A stretch of DNA of 30,903 nt from Pseudomonadota bacterium. Its GTDB lineage: Bacteria; Pseudomonadota; Alphaproteobacteria; Rhizobiales; Xanthobacteraceae. Positions 22,568 through 29,658 of this stretch are shown piece after piece. The notes beneath the pieces were generated by a model. That model was not told the DNA's origin. It did no database searches and saw only the letters and a list, made by a program, of their open reading frames with translations. The position numbers were made by a program, and so were the translations under genes. The stretch is taken from positions 1 through 30,903 of the forward strand of contig JAEYAU010000033.1 in NCBI GenBank assembly GCA_023404705.1, read 5' to 3'. Position 1 is the stretch's first letter, and every line of letters starts with the position of its first letter.

Positions 22568-23560
22568 ATGTTCGGGTTCGATATCATCGCCATCGTCATC
22601 TTTGGCCTCGCGGTGCTGACGCTGGTCGCGGGCGTCAAGCAGGTGACCCAAGGCTACAATTGGACCGTCGAGCGGTTCGGCCGCTACACCCGCACGCTGA
22701 CGCCGGGGCTCAACCTGATCGTTCCTTATGTGGATCGGATCGGGCGCAAGATGAACATGATGGAGCAGGTGATCGACGTCCCGCAGCAGGAGGTGATCAC
22801 CAAGGACAACGCGTCGGTCACGGTCGACGGCGTCGCCTTCTTCCAGGTGTTCGATGCGGCGCGCGCGAGCTACGAGGTGGCGCATCTCGAGGACGCGATG
22901 ATCAAGGTGACGATGACCAATATCCGCTCGGTCATCGGCTCGATGGACCTCGACCAGATCCTCTCGCATCGCGACGAGATCAACGAGCGGCTGTTGCGCG
23001 TCGTGGATGCCGCGGCTTCGCCCTGGGGCGTGAAGGTCACGCGCATCGAGATCAAGGACATCATCCCGCCGCAGGACCTCGTCGCCGCCATGGCGCGGCA
23101 GATGAAGGCCGAGCGCGAGAAGCGCGCGGACATCCTGCAGGCTGAGGGCCAGCGGCAGTCGGAGATCCTGCGCGCCGAGGGCGCCAAGCAGTCGCAGATC
23201 CTGGAAGCCGAGGGCCGGCGCGAAGCCGCATTCCGCGACGCCGAGGGCCGCGAGCGTCTCGCGCAGGCCGAGGCGAAAGCGACCGAGATGGTGAGCCAAG
23301 CGGTGGCGCGCGGCGACGTCGCGGCGCTGAACTATTTCGTGGCCGAGAAATATCTGCGTGCCTTCGGCGAGATCGCCAAGTCGCCGAACCAGAAGATCCT
23401 GATGCTGCCCGTGGAGGCGACGCAGGTGCTCTCCTCGCTGGCCGGCATCGGCGAGATCGCCAAGGCGACCTTCGGCGGCGGTGGGGGCGACGGCAAGGCG
23501 CCGCCTGCGGCTCCGCGGCGGCCGACCGGGCCGGTCGCGGGTCCCGGACCGAGCAACTAG
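22568..23560 (+). CDS. SPFH/band-7 (stomatin-like, QmcA-type) membrane protein
   Basis: About 330 residues. A single N-terminal membrane segment (DIIAIVIFGLAVLTLVAGV) is followed by the SPFH core: QGYNWTVERFGRYTRTLTPG, DVPQQEVITKDNASVTVDGV, then DPWGVKVTR-type sequence here as SPWGVKVTRIEIKDIIPP. A charged coiled coil rich in AEG repeats (about 195-260) follows, then the conserved LPVEATQVLSSLAGIGEI and a Gly/Pro-rich tail. Such proteins oligomerise in membrane microdomains. The ORF can be extended upstream to 22514, but ATG 22568 (MFGFDI) has AAGGGGGG/AGGA immediately before it and starts directly at the membrane segment. It is 9 bp from an NfeD gene, the classic partnership. Confidence 0.92.
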   Translation: MFGFDIIAIVIFGLAVLTLVAGVKQVTQGYNWTVERFGRYTRTLTPGLNLIVPYVDRIGRKMNMMEQVIDVPQQEVITKDNASVTVDGVAFFQVFDAARASYEVAHLEDAMIKVTMTNIRSVIGSMDLDQILSHRDEINERLLRVVDAAASPWGVKVTRIEIKDIIPPQDLVAAMARQMKAEREKRADILQAEGQRQSEILRAEGAKQSQILEAEGRREAAFRDAEGRERLAQAEAKATEMVSQAVARGDVAALNYFVAEKYLRAFGEIAKSPNQKILMLPVEATQVLSSLAGIGEIAKATFGGGGGDGKAPPAAPRRPTGPVAGPGPSN

Positions 23561-23569
23561 GGGCGCCGC

Positions 23570-24034
23570 ATGTCCTCCTCTTATCTCGTCTCCTGGTTCG
23601 ACTCCCTCGGCGTCTGGAACTGGTTCATTCTCGCGGGCGTGCTGTTCGCACTGGAGCTCGTGGCGCCCGGCACCTTCATGCTGTGGCTCGGATTCGCCGC
23701 GGTGGCGGTCGGCCTGATCTCGCTGTTCGTGGACTGGGGCTGGCAGCTGCAGCTCATCGCTTTCGCGGTGCTGTCGCTGGTCTCGATCCTGGCGTGGCGG
23801 TGGCTCGGGCACCGCGTCGAGCCGGTCGCGGACCGCCCATTTCTCAACCGGCGCGCCGAGGCTTTCGTCGGGCGGGTCTTCACGCTGGAGAAGCCGATCG
23901 TCGACGGCTCCGGGACGGTGCGGATCGACGACACGGTCTGGCGCATCATGGGGCCGGACACGCCGGCCGGCAGCCGGGTGCGGGTCGCGAGCGCGGACGG
24001 AACCACGCTGGTGGTGGACCGGGCGGAAGCCTGA
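23570..24034 (+). CDS. NfeD family membrane protein
   Basis: A 154-residue protein with about three membrane segments (residues 18-75, FILAGVLFALELVAPGTFML, then two more), followed by a C-terminal OB-fold domain: FVGRVFTLEKPIVDGSGTVR, IDDTVWRI, then GSRVRVASADGTTLVVDRAE. Short NfeD proteins usually accompany a band-7 gene and are thought to assist the stomatin-like partner in the membrane. The 9-bp spacing to the SPFH gene, with GGGGCGCC just before the ATG, indicates one operon. Confidence 0.92.
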   Translation: MSSSYLVSWFDSLGVWNWFILAGVLFALELVAPGTFMLWLGFAAVAVGLISLFVDWGWQLQLIAFAVLSLVSILAWRWLGHRVEPVADRPFLNRRAEAFVGRVFTLEKPIVDGSGTVRIDDTVWRIMGPDTPAGSRVRVASADGTTLVVDRAEA

Positions 24035-24084
24035 TCGCGCCCTCAAAGCGAGCCGAGTTCCCAAATTCCCGAGGATCAACCGGG

Positions 24085-24118
24085 CGTTAACCATCCCGGT
24101 TTTACATCCGTTAACCAT
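24085..24118. promoter_or_regulatory. Two CtrA-like TTAACCAT half-sites upstream of the barrel gene
   Basis: The decamer CGTTAACCAT occurs twice, at 24085-24094 and 24109-24118, 24 bp apart start to start. TTAACCAT is the known half-site of the alphaproteobacterial cell-cycle regulator CtrA. Both copies point the same way, 36-60 bp before the GTG start. This suggests cell-cycle control of the outer-membrane gene; it is inference from motif alone. Confidence 0.5.
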
Positions 24119-24153
24119 GGGCGCCGCGCGCGGGCGCCTCGGGGATAGGGCTC

Positions 24154-25845
24154 GTGCTGCGTCTCGGCCAACTCATTGCCGTGCCGATCGGCGTCGGTGC
24201 GATCGTTGCCGCCCTCGCGGGCGTGCACGCGCAATCGACGTCGCGCACGGACGGCCTGCGCGCCGCCGTGAGCGACGGCCCGGACGCGCTGTCCGGCAAG
24301 GCGAAGCCGCGCGTGGTGAAGCGCTACGGCAATCCGCCGGGCTTCGGCGCGGGCGCAACCGGCTTCGACTCCAGCAATTCCCGCAAGCGCAAGGCCAAGG
24401 GCGCGACCAAGGCCGGGCCCACCGCAGGCGGCAGCAGCGCCGTCACGCTCAGCACGGATGCGGCTCAGGCGGCGGCGAGCAGCCGCGCGAGCGCGCCCGC
24501 ACAGCCCTTGTCGCTCAGATCGTCCGCATCTTCGGCGCAGACGACGCCTGCGCAGACGAGCTCCGCGCAGACCACGCCACCAGCGCCTGCAAGCCGCGCA
24601 CGATCGGGCCGCACGCCACCGCAGCCCGGTTCGTCATCCGCCGATATCACGGGGAGCATCGCGAACCCCTACGCGCCGCCGGCTCTGCGGCGCCGCCCGG
24701 CCTTGGAGGAAGATCCCTTCGCGCCGCTCGGCCTGCGCGTCGGGGTGTTCACGTTCAAGCCCGCGATCGAGGTGATGGCGGGCTACGACAACAATGCGAC
24801 GCGCACGAACATCCCGCGCAGCTCGCCGGTGCTCACCGTGTCGCCGGAGCTGAAAGTCAATTCCGACTGGGAGCGTCACGAGCTCACGGCGGACCTGCGC
24901 GGCACCTATACGGCCTACAAGAACGTGCCCGAGCTCGACCGGCCGAACTTCGAAGGCAAGGTGAATGGCCGCATCGACTGGACTCGGCAGACGCATATCG
25001 ATCTCGAGGGACGGCTGCTCGTCGGCACCGACAATCCGGGCAGTCCCGACATCCGCGCGGACCTCGCGCGGCTGCCGATCCGCACGACGGTTGGCAGCAC
25101 GGCCGGTGTGACGCATCGCTTCAACCGGCTCGAGGTGGCGCTGAAAGGCGCCGTCGACCGAGTCGACTATCAGGACTCCAAGCTGGTCGATGGAACGACG
25201 GTCAGCAATGCGACCCGCAACTACTCGCAATACGCCCCTACGCTGCGCGGCAGCTACGAGCTCACGCCGGGCGTGAAGCCTTTCGTGGAGGCGAGCGTCG
25301 ACACGCGCGTGCACGACTACGAGTTCGACGCATTCGGCTTCCGGCGCGACTCGACCGGCGCGACCGCGCGGGCCGGCACCACCTTCGAGCTCTCGCGCAA
25401 GCTCACGGGCGAGGCTTCGGTCGGCTACATCGCGCGCACCTATCAGGATCCGACGCTCGAGGATCTGCGCGGCCTGATCATCGACGCCTCGCTGCTGTGG
25501 ACCGCCACGGCGCTGACCACGATGAAGTTCAACGCGAAGTCGGTGGCGGACGAATCGACCGTGCCGGGCGTCTCGGGCGTGCTGCGGCGCGATGCGGGCG
25601 TCGAGGTCGAGCACGCGTTCCGGCGCTGGCTCATCGGCACGGGCAAGTTCTATGTCGGGACCGACGAATATGTGGGCTCCCCGCGCGACGACAAGCGCAT
25701 GTCGGCCTCGGCCGCGCTCACCTACAAGCTGACGCGCACCGCGCAGATCAAAGGCGAATTCCGCCAGGAGTGGCTGCGCTCCAGCGTGCCGGGCGCCGAC
25801 TACACGGCCTCGATCATCATGGTGGGCCTGCGCCTGCAGCGCTAA
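24154..25845 (+). CDS. Outer-membrane beta-barrel protein, BBP2-like
   Basis: A 563-residue exported protein. A signal peptide (MLRLGQLIAVPIGVGAIVAA, then LAGVHA before QSTS) leads to a low-complexity Ala/Ser/Thr/Pro linker (about 80-165, with repeated AQTTP-like units). A large domain of alternating beta strands follows, opening with FKPAIEVMAGYDNNATRTNI and ending VGLRLQR. The YDNNATR motif and strand pattern fit the putative beta-barrel porin 2 family (PF10082). No channel function is proven. The start is a GTG preceded by GGGGATAGGG; the ATG at 24117 is in another frame and opens a shadow frame. A terminator-like hairpin follows the stop at once. Confidence 0.82.
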   Translation: MLRLGQLIAVPIGVGAIVAALAGVHAQSTSRTDGLRAAVSDGPDALSGKAKPRVVKRYGNPPGFGAGATGFDSSNSRKRKAKGATKAGPTAGGSSAVTLSTDAAQAAASSRASAPAQPLSLRSSASSAQTTPAQTSSAQTTPPAPASRARSGRTPPQPGSSSADITGSIANPYAPPALRRRPALEEDPFAPLGLRVGVFTFKPAIEVMAGYDNNATRTNIPRSSPVLTVSPELKVNSDWERHELTADLRGTYTAYKNVPELDRPNFEGKVNGRIDWTRQTHIDLEGRLLVGTDNPGSPDIRADLARLPIRTTVGSTAGVTHRFNRLEVALKGAVDRVDYQDSKLVDGTTVSNATRNYSQYAPTLRGSYELTPGVKPFVEASVDTRVHDYEFDAFGFRRDSTGATARAGTTFELSRKLTGEASVGYIARTYQDPTLEDLRGLIIDASLLWTATALTTMKFNAKSVADESTVPGVSGVLRRDAGVEVEHAFRRWLIGTGKFYVGTDEYVGSPRDDKRMSASAALTYKLTRTAQIKGEFRQEWLRSSVPGADYTASIIMVGLRLQR

Positions 25846-25879
25846 GCTCGGGCATCACGCGATTCCCGCCCGGGCTTTT
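25846..25879 (+). terminator. Terminator after the beta-barrel gene
   Basis: Stem GCTCGGGC (25846-25853) / GCCCGGGC (25868-25875), eight pairs with one wobble and a 14-nt loop, followed by TTTT. It starts on the base after the barrel gene's TAA and ends 3 bp before the next ATG. Confidence 0.6.
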
Positions 25880-25882
25880 CCC

Positions 25883-26389
25883 ATGCGCTTCCTCGTCCTG
25901 CTCGCTCTCGCCTTGGCGAGTCTCATGGCTCCGGCTAACGCGGCCGAGGTCTATCGCGGCCGCTGCGCCATGGACGAATGCGGCTGGTTCCTGATCCAGG
26001 AGAAGAGCATCGTCGCCTCGGATCAGAACGGGGCGCTGTTCCGCGTCACGCTGCAGCGGTTCACGACGCGCCGAGCGAACGACCGGCCGCCACCACGCAA
26101 GGACTGGAAGACAAGCGACGGCTATGTGCTGTGCTCGAAGGACCGTCCCGCGGTCGTGTTCCAGTCGGACGGAGAATGGCTCGCACACCGTCTCGCACCC
26201 GCTCAGCCGACCGCTTATGCGGGGTACAATCTGTCGAGCTATGTGCAGTATTTCGCGGTGTGTCACGCCCTGGGCCTGCCCGCGATCGACGAGGCGCTGC
26301 TCGCGAAGGCGCGGGCGCTCGGCTATCCGGCGAGCGGCACGGCCGATCAGATCAAGCTCAGCAAGCCGGAAGATATTCTGACGCCGTGA
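25883..26389 (+). CDS. Small exported protein of unknown function
   Basis: I do not recognise this 168-residue protein. It has a clear signal peptide (MRFLVLLALALASLMAPANA, cleavage before AEVYRG). The mature part carries Cys in YRGRCAMDECGWF (about 24-36), another in GYVLCSKDRPAVVFQ and another in FAVCHALGLP, four in all, so two disulfides are possible in the periplasm. A conserved-looking pattern links NLSSYVQYF to CHALGLPAIDEALLAKARALGY. The ATG directly follows a terminator hairpin and has no obvious ribosome site, so expression from this start is uncertain. Its 3' end overlaps the convergent YkgJ-type gene by 32 bp. Confidence 0.65.
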   Translation: MRFLVLLALALASLMAPANAAEVYRGRCAMDECGWFLIQEKSIVASDQNGALFRVTLQRFTTRRANDRPPPRKDWKTSDGYVLCSKDRPAVVFQSDGEWLAHRLAPAQPTAYAGYNLSSYVQYFAVCHALGLPAIDEALLAKARALGYPASGTADQIKLSKPEDILTP

Positions 26390-26714
26390 GGTGTTCTGGC
26401 AGTTCCGGCAAGCCGTGCCGTCGGCGCGCCATCGCGCAGGCGTCGTCGCCGGGCAGACACGCGCGGCATACATCGGGGCGCACGTCGTAGACACCGCAAG
26501 CGGTCGTACCGCCGATGTCGCCCTTGAGCGCGCTGCAGCGGTCGCCGACGCATCGCATGCGGCCATTGGCGTCGTCGACGAACTCGGCCGGAATCCGTGC
26601 GAGCGCCGCGTCGTCCTCGAGCGAGAACCGCGGCCATTCGGCCGAGTAGGCGCAGCAGGCGCCGCAAGCCTGGCAGATCGCCGAGAGGTCGTCTTGCGGC
26701 TCGCTCATACTCAT
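26358..26714 (-). CDS. YkgJ family cysteine-cluster protein
   Basis: About 118 residues. The cysteine pattern CQACGACC (14-21), CVGDRC (55-60), ACGVYDVRPDVCRAC (72-86) and a C-terminal Cys fits the YkgJ/zinc- or iron-chelating cluster family (UPF0153), which often carries CxxCxxCC and C-x-Y-x-x-RP-x-x-C motifs. The function is unknown; metal or Fe-S binding is expected. Start choice is 26714 or 26708, both in frame. A longer frame upstream (to 26939) would run antisense-frame through the csp gene and is rejected. It lies just downstream of the csp terminator on the same strand, so it needs readthrough or its own promoter. Confidence 0.8.
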   Translation of the reverse strand: MSMSEPQDDLSAICQACGACCAYSAEWPRFSLEDDAALARIPAEFVDDANGRMRCVGDRCSALKGDIGGTTACGVYDVRPDVCRACLPGDDACAMARRRHGLPELPEHLTASEYLPAC

Positions 26715-26720
26715 CGCCCA

Positions 26721-26751
26721 AAGCAAAAGGCCGCCCCAACGGGGCGGCCTT
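26721..26751 (-). terminator. Rho-independent terminator of the cold-shock gene
   Basis: Read on the minus strand, AAGGCCGCCCC (26751-26741) pairs perfectly with GGGGCGGCCTT (26737-26727) around a 3-nt loop, and is followed by TTGCTTT. An 11-bp GC-rich stem with a U-rich tail, 40 bp after the csp stop, is a textbook intrinsic terminator. Confidence 0.9.
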
Positions 26752-26790
26752 GATAGCGCGGCCCGAAGGCCAACGCCAAATCCGTTTCGC

Positions 26791-27000
26791 TTACGCGGCC
26801 TGGATGTTGTTGACCGCGACCTTGCCGCTGCGGCGGTCGGTGGCGGTGTCGAACGACACCTTCTGGCCCTCGACCAGGCTGCGCAGGCCGGCGCGCTCGA
26901 GCGCGGTGGCATGGACGAACACGTCCTTGCTGCCGTCATCCGGCTGAATGAAGCCGTAGCCCTTCTGCGTGTTGTAGAACTTAACGGTACCGTTCATCAT
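26791..27000 (-). CDS. Cold-shock (CspA-type) RNA/DNA-binding protein
   Basis: A 69-residue single cold-shock domain: MMNGTVKFYNTQKGYGFIQP with RNP1 KGYGFI (about 13-18) and RNP2 VFVHATAL (about 27-34), ending SGKVAVNNIQAA. It is an OB-fold chaperone of single-stranded RNA. The first aromatic surface reads KFYN in place of the common KWFN. Two adjacent ATGs (27000 and 26997) can serve; AGAGGA lies 7-10 bp upstream of them. It has a long leader (about 145 nt if the promoter proposed at 27153-27181 is right) and a strong terminator, so it is a single-gene unit downstream of galU. Confidence 0.95.
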   Translation of the reverse strand: MMNGTVKFYNTQKGYGFIQPDDGSKDVFVHATALERAGLRSLVEGQKVSFDTATDRRSGKVAVNNIQAA

Positions 27001-27152
27001 TTCGTCGTCCTCTTGAACGTCGGTGCATGGTGAGTGGAAGGCAAAGCCTGCCCGCCACCCGTTCGTCGATGATTGGAGAAGAGTCTGAACCTGCGCCCGG
27101 CGTTCAGCAGAGGCGATAGGGCCCGATCGTCCGGCCAAATCTCGATGGCGGG

Positions 27153-27181
27153 GATTTAGCCACGAAAAGCGACATTTGCAA
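27153..27181 (-). promoter_or_regulatory. Candidate promoter for the cold-shock gene
   Basis: On the minus strand TTGCAA (27181-27176) and TAAATC (27158-27153) are separated by 17 bp. Matches to consensus are 4 of 6 and 3 of 6, modest but the best in the 185-bp gap and AT-rich against its surroundings. It would give a leader of about 145 nt. Confidence 0.4.
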
Positions 27182-27185
27182 GACG

Positions 27186-28064
27186 TCAGCCCTTGATCAG
27201 GCCCGCCAGCTCCTGGCGGAAGGCCGGCCCGAGGTCGTCGCGGGCGAGCGCATAGGCCACATTGGCGGTCAGGAAGCCGATCTTGGACCCGCAGTCGAAG
27301 GTGCGGCCGTCGAATTGGTAACCATAGAAGGGCTGGCTCTCCATCAGCCGCAACATGGCATCGGTCACCTGGATCTCGCCGCCGGCGCCGGTCTCCTGGG
27401 TGGAGAGGATGCCGAAGATCTCGGGCTGCAGGATGTAGCGGCCCGTGATGATCAGGTTTGAGGGCGCCTTCTCGGGCTTCGGCTTCTCGACCATGCCGGT
27501 GATGCGGAAGCTCGACCCCTTGCGCTCGCCGACGCCGACCACGCCATAGGAGGAGATGCGCTCCATCGGCACTTCCTCGACCGCGACGATGTTCGGCGTG
27601 CCGCCGACCTGGTTGTAGACGTCGACCATCTGCGCGAGACAGCCGCGCTTCGCCTGCACCAGCACGTCGGGCAGCATCAGCGCGAACGGCTCGTCGCCCA
27701 CGAGATCGCGCGCGCACCACACGGCGTGCCCGAGGCCGAGCGGCGACTGCTGACGCGTGAAGCTGGTGGTGCCGGCGGCCGGGAGCTGCGCCTCCAGGAG
27801 GTCGAGCTCCGGCTTCTTGCCACGGCCCTTCAGCGTCTCTTCCAGCTCGAACTGGCGATCGAAATGATCCTCGATGACGCCCTTGCCGCGGCCCGTCACG
27901 AAGATGAAATGCTCGATGCCCGCCTCGCGCGCCTCGTCGACGACGTGCTGCAGCACGGGCTTGTCGACGACCGTCAGCATCTCCTTCGGCATGGCCTTGG
28001 TCGCGGGCAGGAAGCGGGTGCCCAATCCGGCGACGGGGAATACGGCTTTGCGGACGCGGGTCAT
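27186..28064 (-). CDS. galU: UTP-glucose-1-phosphate uridylyltransferase
   Basis: A 292-residue cytoplasmic enzyme that makes UDP-glucose for exopolysaccharide, lipopolysaccharide and glycolipid synthesis. It has the nucleotide-binding opening VFPVAGLGTRFLPATKAMPK with EML (about 7-29), VVDKPVLQHVVDEA (32-45), LGHAVWCARDLVGDEPFALM and GVVGVG, GMVEKPKPEKAPSN and the C-terminal FDCGSKIGFLTANVAYAL, all diagnostic of bacterial GalU. The start is MTRVRKAVFP at 28064, which has GAAGG 5 bp upstream; the 10-codon upstream extension lacks a ribosome site. It diverges from the lytic transglycosylase gene. Confidence 0.96.
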   Translation of the reverse strand: MTRVRKAVFPVAGLGTRFLPATKAMPKEMLTVVDKPVLQHVVDEAREAGIEHFIFVTGRGKGVIEDHFDRQFELEETLKGRGKKPELDLLEAQLPAAGTTSFTRQQSPLGLGHAVWCARDLVGDEPFALMLPDVLVQAKRGCLAQMVDVYNQVGGTPNIVAVEEVPMERISSYGVVGVGERKGSSFRITGMVEKPKPEKAPSNLIITGRYILQPEIFGILSTQETGAGGEIQVTDAMLRLMESQPFYGYQFDGRTFDCGSKIGFLTANVAYALARDDLGPAFRQELAGLIKG

Positions 28065-28235
28065 GAGGCCTTCTTTGCAGGAGAGCTGGGACAAGATTCA
28101 CTGCGACAACTGACCCGATCCGGGCCCGTCGCAAGGGCGATACAGGGCGTTAAGATTGCGGAAACCCTATCGGGTACCCTATGGATCGGCAATCCGCCCT
28201 GAATTCCGGGCAAAAAGGTGGCAGACGGGAAAGAC

Positions 28236-29567
28236 ATGATGCTGGCTCTGCGCAGGCTCGTTTCGGCGCTTCTCATCTCGGGCATGCCGCTGCTGGTTCC
28301 GGCGCTCGCGCAGGATGATCGCTACGTGCCGGCTCCGAACGCGGCCGTCGGACCCGCGGCGCCGCAAGCGCCGCAGCCCTGGAGCGGAGAGCCGGGCGCG
28401 TCCGGTCACCCGCTGATGCAGCCGAGCGCGATCCTCGCGGCCGCGGCCGGGTTCAAGGACTGCCTCGAGCGCATGTGGCCCGACGCGGCCAAGCGCGGCG
28501 TCTCGCGCGCGAGCTTCGAGCGGTTCACCGCTGGTCTCGAGCCCGACTTGCGCATCATGGACCTGCTCGATGCGCAGCCCGAGTTCACGAAGTCGTTCTG
28601 GGACTATCTCGACATCCTGGTGAACGAGGAGCGCATCCGGCGCGGGCAGGAGCTGCTCGCGCAGCACCGCACGGTCTTCGACGCGGTCGAGCGCGCCTAT
28701 GGCGTCGATCGCCATATCCTGGTGGCGATCTGGGGCGTCGAGACCAAGTACGGCACGCTGATGGGCGAGCGGCCGGTGATCCGCTCGGCCGCGACGCTCG
28801 CCTGTGTCGGGCGGCGGCAGAGCTACTTCAAGGAGGAGTTCCTCTCGGCGCTCGAGATCCTGCATCGCGGTGATCTTACGCCCGAGCAGCTGCGCGGCTC
28901 CTGGGCAGGCGCCTTCGGCCCGACCCAGTTCATGCCGACGACCTTCAAGCGCTTCGCGGTCGACTTCGACGGCGACGGCCGCCGCGACGTGGTCGGCTCG
29001 CTCGCGGACCAGGCCGCCTCGACGGCGAACAATCTCAAGCGCGACGGCTGGGTCGCGGGCGCGGCCTGGGGCTACGAGGTCGTGGTGCCGCAGGGCTTCA
29101 ACTTCCTGCTCGCGGACCGCGGGCGCAACCACACGGTCGCGGAGTGGGAGCATCTCGGCCTGCGCCGCGCGAACGGCCAGCCGTTCCCGCGGCCGAGCGA
29201 CAAGGCCTATCTGCTGGTGCCGGGAGGCGCGCGCGGACCGGCCTTTCTGATGTTCAACAATTTCCGCGTGATCATGAAGTACAACCCGGCCGAGGCCTAT
29301 GCGCTCGCGATCGGGCACCTGGCGGACCGCCTGCGCGGCGGCGGGCCCTTCGTGCAGGAATGGCCGCGGGACGAGCGCGTGCTCACGCGCGCGGAGCGCC
29401 TCGAGCTGCAGCAATGGCTGGCGCATCACGGCTTCGACGTGGGCGAGCCCGACGGCCGGCTCGGCGCCAAGACCCGGGCGGCGCTCCGCGACTTCCAGCA
29501 GCGCGCGGGCCTGGTTCCGGACGGATTCGCCTCGGCGAGCGTCCTGGAACGGCTGCGGGCGCGCTGA
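28236..29567 (+). CDS. Lytic murein transglycosylase, MltB family, with peptidoglycan-binding domain
   Basis: About 443 residues. A signal peptide (MMLALRRLVSALLISGMPLL, then VPALA before QDDRY) is followed by a Pro/Ala linker and the MltB-type (Slt35-like) catalytic domain from about 65. The catalytic Glu169 is in WGVETKYGTLMG (166-177). Other family marks are GRRQSYFKEEFLSAL, SWAGAFGPTQFMPTTF and YGFNFL-like VVVPQGFNFLLADRGR. A C-terminal PG_binding_1 domain starts near 384 (LQQWLAHHGFDVGEPDGRLG). It cleaves glycan strands to 1,6-anhydro-muropeptides in the periplasm. An in-frame GTG at 28218 is possible, but the two adjacent ATGs (28236, 28239) follow GGGAAAG and start directly at the signal peptide. 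No lipobox Cys is seen, so it is probably soluble. Confidence 0.9.
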   Translation: MMLALRRLVSALLISGMPLLVPALAQDDRYVPAPNAAVGPAAPQAPQPWSGEPGASGHPLMQPSAILAAAAGFKDCLERMWPDAAKRGVSRASFERFTAGLEPDLRIMDLLDAQPEFTKSFWDYLDILVNEERIRRGQELLAQHRTVFDAVERAYGVDRHILVAIWGVETKYGTLMGERPVIRSAATLACVGRRQSYFKEEFLSALEILHRGDLTPEQLRGSWAGAFGPTQFMPTTFKRFAVDFDGDGRRDVVGSLADQAASTANNLKRDGWVAGAAWGYEVVVPQGFNFLLADRGRNHTVAEWEHLGLRRANGQPFPRPSDKAYLLVPGGARGPAFLMFNNFRVIMKYNPAEAYALAIGHLADRLRGGGPFVQEWPRDERVLTRAERLELQQWLAHHGFDVGEPDGRLGAKTRAALRDFQQRAGLVPDGFASASVLERLRAR

Positions 29568-29658
29568 ATCGGGCCCTTTACCATGCCGGGTCGGGGTGGT
29601 TCCCGACCTTCAGTTTGACACCTTCGGCGTGCTATTAGGGGCGGATTCCCGAGGCCAA

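Noticed and set aside
22487..24118. 543-codon minus-strand frame over the SPFH/NfeD pair
   Set aside because: Shadow of two recognised genes in an operon; no domain seen.
24117..25994. 625-codon plus-strand frame starting at an ATG within the TTAACCATGG sequence
   Set aside because: Overlaps the barrel gene in another frame, is Arg/Ala-rich and lacks the signal peptide and strand pattern seen in the GTG-started frame at 24154.
28218..28235. GTG start six codons upstream for the lytic transglycosylase
   Set aside because: Possible, but it would add charged residues before the signal peptide; the ATG pair at 28236/28239 has a purine-rich site and fits the signal peptide better.
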